A stretch of DNA of 64,000 nucleotides from G965279355 sp965279355 (GTDB lineage Bacteria; Pseudomonadota; Alphaproteobacteria; CACIAM-22H2): positions 3,162,001 to 3,226,000 of the forward strand of contig OZ257155.1 of the NCBI GenBank assembly GCA_965279355.1, in the 5' to 3' direction. Below the pieces are notes generated by a model, which was given only the letters and a program-made list of their open reading frames with translations, did no database searches and had not been told where the DNA came from. The position numbers and the translations under genes were made by a program. Shown here one piece after another: positions 35,500 to 45,837 of this stretch (position 1 is its first letter; each line of letters starts with the position of its first letter).

Positions 35500-36621
35500 A
35501 TGGATCGGATCACCCGCTATATTTTCGGACAGCTGCTGCTTGCCACGCTGTTCGTCACGCTGACCATCACCTGCGCGGTGTGGCTGACGCAATCGCTGCG
35601 CTTTATCGAGCTGATCGTCAATCGCGGGTTGTCGATCGTTGCCTATTTGAACCTGACGGTCCTGCTGCTGCCGAGCTTCCTGTCGATGCTGCTGCCGATC
35701 GGCATGTTCGCGGCGTTGCTGTTCATCTACAACCGCCTCGTCGCGGACAGCGAGATCATCGTGCTGCGCGCCGTGGGCCTTGGGCCTTGGCAGCTTGCCA
35801 AGCCTGCGATGGTTCTATTGGCTGTCGTGCTCCTCGCGGGCTACGTCCTGGCCCTCATTTTCATGCCGCTCTCCTATCGCCAGTTCAAGGATCTTGAATA
35901 CGACTTCCGCGCCGACTATTCAGCGGTGCTGCTGCGGGAAGGCGCGTTCAATCAGGTGGCTGAGGGCATCACCGTCTACATCCGCACGCGCGAGGCCAAT
36001 GGCGAATTGCGCGGCATCATCGTTCACGACAGCCGTGACAAGACCAAGGGGGTCACCCTGATGGCTGAGCGGGGCATTCTTGCCCAGACGGCGGAAGGTC
36101 CGCGGGTGATCATGGTCAACGGCAATCGTCAACTGGTCGAGCGGGACACCGGCAAGCTGTCACTTCTGTACTTCGAGCGCTACAGCGTCGACATCGGTCG
36201 CAGCGGCGCCGCGTCGGTCGAGGCCGAGGCACGCTGGCGCGAGCCGCGCGAACGCTTCATCCGGGAGCTTCTTTTTCCCGACAATTCGCAGGGTGACCAG
36301 CTGAACTACGATCGCCTGCGCGCGGAGGGTCACAGCCGGCTGGCGGCGCCTCTCTATGCTCTGGCTTTTGCTTTGATCGGGCTCGCGGCGCTGCTGTCGG
36401 GCGATCACAATCGGCGCGGACAGGGAAAGCGGATTGCGGTCGCCGTGGCGGCTGCGGTGATCGTTCAGTCCGGGGCAGTGTTCTGGAGCGGCATTGCCGC
36501 CCGGTTCCCGATGCTTTTGCCGGTGATTTATCTGAACGTTCTGGTGCCGACAATGTTAGGCCTATGGTGGCTGTTGCGCGTGCCGCGCCGCCACCACGAA
36601 CCGATCCCCGAGCTGGCCTAG
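35500..36621 (+). CDS. lptF: LPS export ABC transporter permease LptF
   Basis: 373 aa. Three N-terminal hydrophobic segments (LLLATLFVTLTITCAVWL, LTVLLLPSFLSMLLPIGMF, VLLAVVLLAGYVLALIFM), a periplasmic jellyroll-like middle part (residues ~130-265), and three C-terminal segments form the LptF/LptG layout. The N-terminal GQLLLATLFVT and SEIIVLRAVGLGPWQL motifs point to LptF. It extracts LPS from the inner membrane together with LptG and LptB. lptG, usually adjacent, is not in the window: the next gene is a convergent fucosyltransferase one base away. Confidence 0.88.
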   Translation: MDRITRYIFGQLLLATLFVTLTITCAVWLTQSLRFIELIVNRGLSIVAYLNLTVLLLPSFLSMLLPIGMFAALLFIYNRLVADSEIIVLRAVGLGPWQLAKPAMVLLAVVLLAGYVLALIFMPLSYRQFKDLEYDFRADYSAVLLREGAFNQVAEGITVYIRTREANGELRGIIVHDSRDKTKGVTLMAERGILAQTAEGPRVIMVNGNRQLVERDTGKLSLLYFERYSVDIGRSGAASVEAEARWREPRERFIRELLFPDNSQGDQLNYDRLRAEGHSRLAAPLYALAFALIGLAALLSGDHNRRGQGKRIAVAVAAAVIVQSGAVFWSGIAARFPMLLPVIYLNVLVPTMLGLWWLLRVPRRHHEPIPELA

Positions 36622-36622
36622 A

Positions 36623-37624
36623 TCAGATCTTCCAGCGTTTCGGGCGAATCGCGCGCGGTACCGCGCGTTGCAGCCGTCTACGAAGCTTGCGGCCCCATTT
36701 ATCGCGGAACACGCTCTCGGGCTGTAAAATGACAGGCTGTGCGGGGGATGCGGAAGACCTCTTCATCAGATCGGCGATGACGGCGAAGAAGTTGTACCTG
36801 GTCAGAACGCTCTGACGCGCCTCGGCTCGTGCCGATACGCTCCTCTGATAGAGATCTGCTTCGATGGCCCGCTCGATGGTTTGCACCGCAGCGTCGATGT
36901 CGAAGATGTTGATCGGCGCCCATGACCCGGCCGGGAAATAGGCGTCGAGATTGGGGCACCCCCAATGCAGTGGAAACGCATCACCCAGAAAACTGTCGCT
37001 GAGTTTTTCGGTCCAGTAATTCGCAATACGGCTGTTCTCAAGTGCAATGTGATAGCGATACGGCGCGACCGCGCCCCATTTGTCGGGGATCGCATTGTAT
37101 TCGCGCCCGAAGACATCAACGTCGCTTCCAAAGCGCCGCCTGAGTGCCTCGACCAGCGCCGGCCGTTGGCGATGGGCGGCGGTCACGTTGCGCTGTGAGG
37201 CAACGATCGACAGCATTTTTGTCTTTTGCGGCGCGGCCGCCGCCAGCTGGTCATAGTCGAGTGTGACGGACGGCGCCGAACCGGTCGTGAGGCCGACATG
37301 CCAGGGAAGGCCGCAATGGCTGTCGATCACCCGCGGATGGGCGATATCGCTGTGCGGGGTGGCGACGGCATGAAACTGCGCAAGGAAGGCCGGGTGATAG
37401 GTCTTGAGAGCCGGCGGTTCACCGGTCAGGAACAGGACGCCGTCGGGCGGACACGTGAACCGGAGCGGCTCACGGAAGTCATCGTAAACGACGACGCCGT
37501 CGTAGCCGGCACCGAGCCCATTGATCTCGAAAACACAGTCACCCCAGACGCCAGCCCGTCCCGGCGTCTGGCGGAGTGTCCATGGCCCCAGATGGCGGCT
37601 GATGACATTGATGCGCCGCGGCAC
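36623..37624 (-). CDS. GT10-family alpha-1,3/1,4-fucosyltransferase-like protein
   Basis: 333 aa. The C-terminal half carries the GT10 signature: YHIALENSRIANYWTEKLSD, then GDAFPLHWGCPNLDAYFP, matching the family's FENS...YxTEK...VPVxxG pattern. It transfers fucose (or a related deoxyhexose) from GDP-fucose to a glycan. No membrane anchor is seen, as usual for bacterial members. It ends one base from lptF and starts 5 bases after the acs stop, so it may be read through from acs. No GDP-fucose synthesis genes are in the window. Confidence 0.85.
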   Translation of the reverse strand: MPRRINVISRHLGPWTLRQTPGRAGVWGDCVFEINGLGAGYDGVVVYDDFREPLRFTCPPDGVLFLTGEPPALKTYHPAFLAQFHAVATPHSDIAHPRVIDSHCGLPWHVGLTTGSAPSVTLDYDQLAAAAPQKTKMLSIVASQRNVTAAHRQRPALVEALRRRFGSDVDVFGREYNAIPDKWGAVAPYRYHIALENSRIANYWTEKLSDSFLGDAFPLHWGCPNLDAYFPAGSWAPINIFDIDAAVQTIERAIEADLYQRSVSARAEARQSVLTRYNFFAVIADLMKRSSASPAQPVILQPESVFRDKWGRKLRRRLQRAVPRAIRPKRWKI

Positions 37625-37629
37625 CTGTC

Positions 37630-39558
<1,929 letters not shown>

Positions 39559-39566
39559 GCTTGCCT

Positions 39567-39594
39567 CCCGAACGGGGTTTTTTGATCGTTCGGG
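39567..39594 (-). promoter_or_regulatory. acs: Hairpin abutting the acs ribosome-binding site
   Basis: On the transcript, CCCGAACG (39594-39587) can pair with CGTTCGGG (39574-39567), an 8-bp perfect stem with a 12-base A-rich loop. The GGG at the 3' end of the stem is shared with the GGGAGG Shine-Dalgarno of acs. It could limit ribosome access, or be a terminator-like stem of the upstream gene. Regulation is inference only. Confidence 0.4.
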
Positions 39595-39650
39595 CGGATT
39601 ATGGGCCGAAACAAACAGGCGAAACAAGACGCCGGGTTTAGGGTTTACCC

Positions 39651-41054
39651 TTACTCGCCCATGGCTTCGAAGCCGCGCAGCATCAGCGCTTCCGCTTTGT
39701 CGGGACCGGCCAGAATCTCCATCAGGCGCGCGTTCGCCATGACATGGGCTCGGGCTGCTTCCTTGGCGGGGCCGATGAGCTTGCCGCGGCGAATCTGATT
39801 GAAGAGTTCGCCAGCGGCCCGGTCGATGCCTTCGGTGGCTTTCTTCAGATTGTCCGTCACGTCGCCGCCAAGAGTCAGCAGGTCGGCATATCCGGCGCTG
39901 CGCTTCAACGCCACCGCCCGCAGTTCGGCATCGCGCAGTGCCTTTGGATCCGGTGGCGCATCGACCCGGCCGCTCTTGCCGCCACCCGCGGCGGAGACGA
40001 TGGCGGTGGCGGCGCCGCCAACGATCCTGCCGTCGACGACCTCGCGCAGCCGTAGCCGGGCGCGCTCGACTTCGCGCAGTTGTGCCGTATTTCCGGCCCG
40101 CTCCAGCGCCTCTTTCGTTCCCGAAAGGCTGGCAATGGCGGTGCTGACTTCAGATGCAATAGAGGCGGCAGCTTCGCCCTTTGAGGGCGCTACCTCGCCT
40201 CCCGCCGGCTTGTCGACCGCATCGGCGATCGACTGGACGTCCTGGATCTGGGTCTCGATCCGGCCAACGAGAGCCGCGCCCGAGAATTCCTTGATGCCGG
40301 CACTCGATTTGAAACGGCCGCTGGCCGCCAGCTCTTCAAGCACGGTCGCGATGTTCCACGGCTCAGCCATGCGCGCCATGACGATGAACAGGGCCGTCGA
40401 GACCCGGTCCGGCGCCGTCTTCAGGATCTGGTTGAGCACATCCGCCAGAGCGTCGAGGTGATTTTCCTTGAATGCAAGGATTGGCTTGGGCGGCAGCGAC
40501 GATTTGAGTTTGGCGATGAAGCGATGGATGGAAACCGCCCCGACCATGACGTCGAGTGCCAGATAGTGCGGTTCGCCGCCCAGTCGCAGCAGCAGTGTCT
40601 TGCCCTTGCTGGCAAACGCCTGCGCCTCATTGATCTCCAGTTTCATCAACTGGACGAAATGATCGAATGCGGCGTTTACGGCCTCTTTGTTGTGGAGGGC
40701 GCCCTGAGCGGCCTGGATGATTTTCTGATCCGCACGCTCCATGAACAGAGCCCACATCGGCATGATGGCGGCGCGGGGAATTCGGCCTATCAGACTGCCG
40801 CCCGAGCTGCGGTCGACCAGCATGTCCTCGAATGGCTGGCATAACGCACGGCGTAGCGTGGGCGTACGCTGCAGACGGGCTTCGACCAGCTTCGGCCGCA
40901 TCTCGTCGAGCATCTTTTTGGCCGATTCGCCGTCCGGCCGGTCGAGGGCCGCCTCCAGCATCACGACAATCTGCTTGAGCTTTGCGTCGTCGAGGGCCTT
41001 GGCCTTCGCGGCGGTCTCCTTGTCGGTCTCCGATATTTTGGTCGTGTCGTTCAC
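39651..41054 (-). CDS. Unrecognised conserved-looking protein, first-type partner
   Basis: 467 aa, soluble, helical, no signal peptide or membrane segment. No family recognised. Low-complexity charged residues at the N-terminus and a Gly/Ala-rich linker near 355-375 (VGGAATAIVSAAGGGKS) separate two helical parts; the middle contains PKPILAFKENHLDALADVL. Its ATG overlaps the stop of the following gene in transcription order (41051) as ATGA, so the two proteins are likely made in fixed ratio and may interact. GC and codon use look like the housekeeping neighbours, which argues for a vertically inherited gene. Confidence 0.75.
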   Translation of the reverse strand: MNDTTKISETDKETAAKAKALDDAKLKQIVVMLEAALDRPDGESAKKMLDEMRPKLVEARLQRTPTLRRALCQPFEDMLVDRSSGGSLIGRIPRAAIMPMWALFMERADQKIIQAAQGALHNKEAVNAAFDHFVQLMKLEINEAQAFASKGKTLLLRLGGEPHYLALDVMVGAVSIHRFIAKLKSSLPPKPILAFKENHLDALADVLNQILKTAPDRVSTALFIVMARMAEPWNIATVLEELAASGRFKSSAGIKEFSGAALVGRIETQIQDVQSIADAVDKPAGGEVAPSKGEAAASIASEVSTAIASLSGTKEALERAGNTAQLREVERARLRLREVVDGRIVGGAATAIVSAAGGGKSGRVDAPPDPKALRDAELRAVALKRSAGYADLLTLGGDVTDNLKKATEGIDRAAGELFNQIRRGKLIGPAKEAARAHVMANARLMEILAGPDKAEALMLRGFEAMGE

Positions 41055-42172
41055 GACAGCTCACGCGTGCGGTGGCCTTCCAGCCGCAACATCATCTCGA
41101 GGTCGATACCGCCGGTCGACGGCGTCTCCGAGGATCGCGCCTGCGTATACAGGACCTTGGCCAGTTCTCCCCAGCGACCGGCGTCCTCGGCGGACATTTC
41201 GTTCGGTGGAATCATCGGCAGCAGATAAGACATCAGCGCCAGGGAGGTCGACTGGTCGGAGCTGGATTTGTCTGCCACGTCGAGCCACATGTTGCACAGC
41301 CGGTCCCAGCCATCGAGCAGCCAGGCGACGCGGTCGACGGCCGTTGCCATGATCCGCTGCCCGGAATCCCAGGCCCGCAGCACGTTCTCGATGGCGAGCG
41401 TGTTCTGGTCGATGGCGTGGATCGGGTTTTCGACCAGCCGCACCGTTTCCTCGGCGACCCGCGCGATCAGCTGCGCCTCCACGCGGGAATCGCCGCGCCC
41501 GTCGCTCGCCCAGTCGCTCAGCACGCGGGCAAGGGACAGCATGCGCTGGATCAGCAGGCGTGTCGGTGCCTTGACCGGCATGCCCGGCATGCCAACATCG
41601 CCCAGCATCGAGCTCAGCGTTTCGATGCGGGCGTAGAAGGCTTCGGCATTCAGGTTGAGACCGCCGGCGATCTTCGCCAGCAGCTGCTTGGCGCGCCGCT
41701 GTCCGGCTTCCGTCCCCAGCTCTTCGACGGTTGTGGTCGAGCCATCGCCGCTCATCCGCTCGATGGCGCGCATGGTCAGCGTCAGGCGGGCCATGACGAC
41801 GAGATTCTGGGTGTCCTTCTGGCGCTTCTGTGCAGCGGCCTGAACATCCGGGCCCGCCGATCCGCCAAGCGCGATCCTGTTGGCGATTCTGGCGATCGTT
41901 GCGGGCGAGGGGTTTTTCTCCGGGCCGATCGCCCGATGCAGCAGGCGGTCATGCAGGGTCAGCGTGAAGCGTGACTGAATGCCCGGCCATTCGAAGACAT
42001 AGATACCGCGCGTGTTCGCCAGGCCGGGTACCAGCAGTTCCTTGATATGGTCGCGCTGGCGCACCCGCGCCCACATCAGCGAAGGCGACGTGAACGGCAC
42101 CGACGCGCCGCGTTCGGCGAATGTCTTGGGCGCTTCTTTCTCGCTAAGCGGTGCAAGCGGTGCGTCGGCCAT
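41051..42172 (-). CDS. Unrecognised conserved-looking protein, second-type partner
   Basis: 373 aa, soluble, predominantly helical, no recognisable catalytic motif. Contains WPGIQSRFTLTLHDRLLHRAIG near residue 63 and a tryptophan-rich stretch near the C-terminus (VAWLLDGWDRLCNMWLDV). First gene of a two-gene unit with the 39651 gene (4-base overlap). The 183-base region upstream (42173-42355) is notably AT-rich around 42310-42330 and probably holds the promoter. No function can be assigned. Confidence 0.75.
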   Translation of the reverse strand: MADAPLAPLSEKEAPKTFAERGASVPFTSPSLMWARVRQRDHIKELLVPGLANTRGIYVFEWPGIQSRFTLTLHDRLLHRAIGPEKNPSPATIARIANRIALGGSAGPDVQAAAQKRQKDTQNLVVMARLTLTMRAIERMSGDGSTTTVEELGTEAGQRRAKQLLAKIAGGLNLNAEAFYARIETLSSMLGDVGMPGMPVKAPTRLLIQRMLSLARVLSDWASDGRGDSRVEAQLIARVAEETVRLVENPIHAIDQNTLAIENVLRAWDSGQRIMATAVDRVAWLLDGWDRLCNMWLDVADKSSSDQSTSLALMSYLLPMIPPNEMSAEDAGRWGELAKVLYTQARSSETPSTGGIDLEMMLRLEGHRTRELS

Positions 42173-42355
42173 TGCGATGTCTTTTACGGGCGACTCAAAG
42201 AGATTGAGGACGTCCCCTGCGGGTAAGCCATCCCCTTGGTCAAAGCAAGCAATCCAGCATATTCGAAAACAAGTGACGCATTTGGCATCAATTCCGACCA
42301 GCGTAACGCCTTAATATTAATTAAGATTTACCGTCTCTGTGCGTTCCTAAACCGG

Positions 42356-42688
42356 TCACTCATCAACTATCACGACGTCGTTTTCGAGCCGGATCGCCAG
42401 GGGCTCGAGCTGGTCGCCCTCGCACGGCCCGAATGTGCATTTGCCTGTCGTGACCTCGAACCGCGCGCCGTGCAGGGAGCAGAGCAGCTGCGTCCCGTCC
42501 CGGGTGAAGAAACGATCCGGTACCAGGTCGAGCGGGGTGCCGAGATGCGGGCACGCATTGACATAGCCGTAGAACTCGCCGCCTGACCGGACGACAAACA
42601 CGAAACGGCGATTGTCGCCTTCGGAGAGGTCGAAGCCCTTTGCCGTGTCCTCGCTGATGTCGTCGAGCCGGCAAAGGATGCGGCTCAT
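42356..42688 (-). CDS. Rieske [2Fe-2S] ferredoxin-type protein
   Basis: 110 aa. The two cluster-binding boxes are C46-P-H48 (ACPHLG) and C70-S-L-H73-G (CSLHG). Size and absence of a membrane anchor fit a soluble Rieske ferredoxin, an electron donor or a nitrite-reductase-small-subunit-like protein. ATG 42688 overlaps the stop of the EVE gene as ATGA, placing it in a gpsA-EVE-Rieske unit. Its partner oxygenase is not apparent nearby. Confidence 0.88.
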   Translation of the reverse strand: MSRILCRLDDISEDTAKGFDLSEGDNRRFVFVVRSGGEFYGYVNACPHLGTPLDLVPDRFFTRDGTQLLCSLHGARFEVTTGKCTFGPCEGDQLEPLAIRLENDVVIVDE

Positions 42689-43098
42689 GCGGGAATGCCG
42701 GCCAGCTTGCAGATGTATTTCCACTCGGCTGCGGTCACCGGCTGCACGGACAGTCGGGAATATTTGACCAGTGCCATGTCGGCCAGTTTCGGATCCGCCT
42801 TGACCATTGCGAGGTTGATCTTGTTTTTCACCGGCATCACCGGCTTTACATCGACCATCACCCATCGGCCGGTCGTATCGCTGGAATCCGGATAGTGCTC
42901 GCGGGCGATTTCCATCACGCCGACGATCTCTTTGCCGATATTCGAGTGATAGAAGAACGCGCGGTCGCCTTTCTTCATCGTCTTGAGATTGAGTGCGGCG
43001 GTCGGATTGCGCACGCCATCCCATTTGCCGCTGCCGTCCGCCACAAGCTTTTCCCAGGCATAGGCATCGGGCTCGGATTTCATCAGCCAGTACTTCAT
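42685..43098 (-). CDS. EVE domain-containing protein
   Basis: 137 aa. MKYWLMKSEPDAYAWE is the near-invariant EVE N-terminus, followed by WDGVRNPTAALNL and GDRAFFYHSNIGKEIVG. EVE domains are PUA-like and bind modified bases in DNA or RNA. Overlaps gpsA upstream (4 bases) and the Rieske gene downstream (4 bases). The tsaD-gpsA-EVE order is frequent in alphaproteobacteria. Confidence 0.93.
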   Translation of the reverse strand: MKYWLMKSEPDAYAWEKLVADGSGKWDGVRNPTAALNLKTMKKGDRAFFYHSNIGKEIVGVMEIAREHYPDSSDTTGRWVMVDVKPVMPVKNKINLAMVKADPKLADMALVKYSRLSVQPVTAAEWKYICKLAGIPA

Positions 43099-44102
43099 GG
43101 CTCCCCTTCGCTGCGGAATGGCCGCTCAAGCAGGCCGGCGATCATGGCGTCGATTTCTGCGTTCTTGTGCAGGATGTCGTTTACCGCGTTGACGATCGGC
43201 ATGTCGACGCCGCGCTTGGCCGCCAGCGTGCTGACGGCGGCGGCACTGGGCACGCCTTCGGCGATCGAACTTTTGCCGGCGGTGGCTTCGGCGAGCGTCT
43301 TGCCCTGGCCCAGCGCGATGCCGAGCGACATGTTGCGCGACTGATGTCCGTTGCAGGTCAGCGACAGATCGCCGAGGCCTGACAGTCCCATCAGCGTTTC
43401 GCGTTTCCCGCCCAGCGCTTCGCCAAGCCGCATGATCTCGACCAGTCCGCGCGTCATCACGGCGGCACGCGCATTGTCGCCAAGGCCGCGGCCTTCGACG
43501 ATGCCGCAGGCAATCGCAATCACATTCTTGACGGCGCCACCGATCTGCGAGCCGATGATGTCGTCGGACAGATAGGGACGAAACGTCGGCGAGCCCAGGG
43601 CGGCGACCAGCGCCTTGCCGGCGGCGATATCCATTGAGGCCAGCGTGACGGCCGTCGGCAGACCCTTCGCCACTTCGGCAGCGAAGGTGGGGCCGGAGAG
43701 AACGGCGATCGGCGAACCGAAACAGGCTTCCGTCGCCACATCGCTCATCAGATGGCTGGTGCCGATCTCGATGCCTTTGGCGCAGACGACAAGAATCGTG
43801 TTCGCCGAGCAATGCGGCGCGAGCTTGGCACACACGGCACGCAGATGCTGTGCCGGCACGGCGATCAGCAGGGCGTCGGCGCCCGCTGCGGCTTCGGCAA
43901 GATCGGCGCTTGCTTTAATCGCCGGCAGCAGCTTGGCGCCCGGGAGGAACGGGTTGCCCTTGCCGGCATTGATCGATGCGACGACGTCGCTCTCATGCGC
44001 CCACAGCATGGGCGTGCCGCCGGCGCGCGCGACCACCAGAGCCAGCGCCGTGCCCCAGGCACCGGCGCCAATCACCGACAGGCGACGAAGGGGCGTAGTC
44101 AT
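43095..44102 (-). CDS. gpsA: NAD(P)-dependent glycerol-3-phosphate dehydrogenase
   Basis: 335 aa. NAD motif GAGAWG at 12-17; catalytic lysines K110 (VVCAKGIE) and K192 (GGAVKNVIAIACG), with the characteristic LSGPTFAAEVAKG block. Reduces dihydroxyacetone phosphate to sn-glycerol-3-phosphate for phospholipid synthesis. ATG 44102; 41 bases downstream of tsaD and 4-base overlap with the EVE gene. Confidence 0.95.
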   Translation of the reverse strand: MTTPLRRLSVIGAGAWGTALALVVARAGGTPMLWAHESDVVASINAGKGNPFLPGAKLLPAIKASADLAEAAAGADALLIAVPAQHLRAVCAKLAPHCSANTILVVCAKGIEIGTSHLMSDVATEACFGSPIAVLSGPTFAAEVAKGLPTAVTLASMDIAAGKALVAALGSPTFRPYLSDDIIGSQIGGAVKNVIAIACGIVEGRGLGDNARAAVMTRGLVEIMRLGEALGGKRETLMGLSGLGDLSLTCNGHQSRNMSLGIALGQGKTLAEATAGKSSIAEGVPSAAAVSTLAAKRGVDMPIVNAVNDILHKNAEIDAMIAGLLERPFRSEGEP

Positions 44103-44143
44103 GGGGCGATCATCGTCATGGAGATGCTGTCAGGCAAGCGACA

Positions 44144-45199
44144 TCATGCCTTGACGCCGGCGCCGCGGCGCTTGGGCGCGTCGGGATCGAGGGGCCAGCG
44201 CGGACGCGGGCTGAAGGTCATGTCGTCGACCAGGCCGAGCTTCAGCCGCTCGATGCCGGCCCACGCAATCATCGCCGCATTGTCGGTGCAGAGACGCTGT
44301 GGCGGCGCGATGAGCGACATGCCATGGCCGGCCGCAAGGTTTTGCAGCCGCGCGCGTAGCAGCGTGTTGGCGGCGACGCCGCCGGCCACGACCAGCGCCC
44401 GCCCCAAGGGATGCCGCAGCCTGAAAGTCTCGATGGCGTGTTTCGTGCGATCGGCAAGGCTGTCCGCCACGGCGGCCTGAAAGGAGGCGGCGATGTCGGC
44501 AACAGTCTGTGACTCGAGCCTGTCGCCGATGGCTTCGACCGCCGTCCGCACGGCGGTCTTGAGGCCGGCGAAGGAGAAATCGCAGCCGGGCCTGCCCTTC
44601 ATCGGGCGCGGGAATGGGAAGCGCGCTGCGTTGCCGCGCTGCGCCGCCTTCTCGATCGCGGGACCGCCCGGATAACCAAGGCCCAGCAGCTTCGCTGTCT
44701 TGTCGAAGGCTTCGCCCGCGGCATCGTCGATGGTGGTGCCGAGCCTGACATAGCGGCCAACACCTTCGACGATCAGCAGCTGGCAATGCCCGCCAGACAC
44801 CAGCAGGAGCAGATAAGGAAATTGTACGTCGTCGGAAAGGCGGGCTGACAGCGCATGCCCTTCCAGATGATTGATCCCGAGGAAGGGCAAGCCCGCGGCG
44901 AGGGCGATGGCTTTCCCTGTCATCACACCGACGATGACGCCGCCGATCAGGCCCGGACCACCGGTGGCGGCAACGGCGTCGATGTCCTTCAGGCTCACGC
45001 CGCTTTCGGCCAGCGCGCGGGCGATCAGGCCGTCGAGGTGCTCGAGATGCGCGCGAGCCGCGATCTCCGGCACGATGCCGCCATGCGGTGCATGGAGCTC
45101 GGTCTGCGACAGCAGCATCTCCGACCGCACCTTGCGGGTGTCGTCGACGAGCGCGGCTGCGGTTTCGTCGCAGCTCGTTTCTATGCCTAGGACCAGCAT
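44144..45199 (-). CDS. tsaD: tRNA N6-adenosine threonylcarbamoyltransferase
   Basis: 351 aa. MLVLGIETSCDETA at the start, metal-binding H111/H115 (INHLEGHALSAR), and the ATP-binding GGVAANTLL block near the C-terminus define the TsaD/Kae1 family. It transfers the threonylcarbamoyl group to A37 of ANN-decoding tRNAs. Starts 12 bases after the stop of the unknown gene at 45212 and runs into gpsA. Confidence 0.95.
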   Translation of the reverse strand: MLVLGIETSCDETAAALVDDTRKVRSEMLLSQTELHAPHGGIVPEIAARAHLEHLDGLIARALAESGVSLKDIDAVAATGGPGLIGGVIVGVMTGKAIALAAGLPFLGINHLEGHALSARLSDDVQFPYLLLLVSGGHCQLLIVEGVGRYVRLGTTIDDAAGEAFDKTAKLLGLGYPGGPAIEKAAQRGNAARFPFPRPMKGRPGCDFSFAGLKTAVRTAVEAIGDRLESQTVADIAASFQAAVADSLADRTKHAIETFRLRHPLGRALVVAGGVAANTLLRARLQNLAAGHGMSLIAPPQRLCTDNAAMIAWAGIERLKLGLVDDMTFSPRPRWPLDPDAPKRRGAGVKA

Positions 45200-45211
45200 G
45201 AGGGAATCGGA

Positions 45212-45736
45212 TCAGTCCACGGTGAACGAGAGAAGCCTGGGCGCTCTTTCGATGATCGCGGTGAGTACCGCCTCGGCGGTGGCGATCTTTTGCTCCAGAT
45301 GCTCGTCTATATAGGCCTTCAGGCGCGGATCGCGAAGCCGCTCACGCGCATCGTAGAGCGACCGGAGTTCACCGGTGAAGATTTCCCGGGCGCCCAGCGG
45401 AAGCTGCGGCTGCTCGCTGAGGATCTTCATGAAGCGCAGGCTGGTCCGGATGATGATCTTCTGGCCGCGCACCGTCGCACGGTCGAAACGTTCGTTGAGG
45501 GCGGGGTCGGGCGCTCCTGTATCCAGATTTTCCAGCCGGGTCCGGACGACGATGCTGAGCGTGTATATCTCGCCGGTTTTGGCCCGGAACCTGGCGTAGG
45601 TGTCGTGGTTCAGCGAGCCGACCGTATACTCGGTCTCATTCTCATATTGCCGGAGGTCGCCGATCTGCGCTTCAAGCGCGCCCAGCATGCGTTCAGCTTC
45701 GCGGGCGGGATATTTGACCTGTCGTGCAGCGACCAT
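45212..45736 (-). CDS. Unrecognised small soluble protein
   Basis: 174 aa, no signal peptide or membrane segment, rich in charged residues. Central region ENLDTGAPDPALNERFDRAT and a basic C-terminal half (KIIIRTSLRFMKILSE, LYDARERLRDPRLKAYIDE) suggest a helical, possibly nucleic-acid- or protein-binding fold. No family recognised. First gene of the tsaD-gpsA-EVE-Rieske unit (12 bases before tsaD) and divergent from hemC, so it may be a conserved housekeeping gene of the lineage. Confidence 0.65.
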   Translation of the reverse strand: MVAARQVKYPAREAERMLGALEAQIGDLRQYENETEYTVGSLNHDTYARFRAKTGEIYTLSIVVRTRLENLDTGAPDPALNERFDRATVRGQKIIIRTSLRFMKILSEQPQLPLGAREIFTGELRSLYDARERLRDPRLKAYIDEHLEQKIATAEAVLTAIIERAPRLLSFTVD

Positions 45737-45837
45737 CCTGTCACTGTAGCGACTGCCTGCTGTAGGATCAAATTCACCAAAATCAGGCCCAGCGCTGACG
45801 CTTGGGCCGTGCCGGGATGACTGCTAGACAGACGTTT

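Noticed and set aside
42356..42688. Rieske protein as the missing electron partner of the CMAH-like MBL protein
   Set aside because: It is 24 kb away and translationally coupled to housekeeping genes (gpsA, EVE), so a dedicated partnership has no support.
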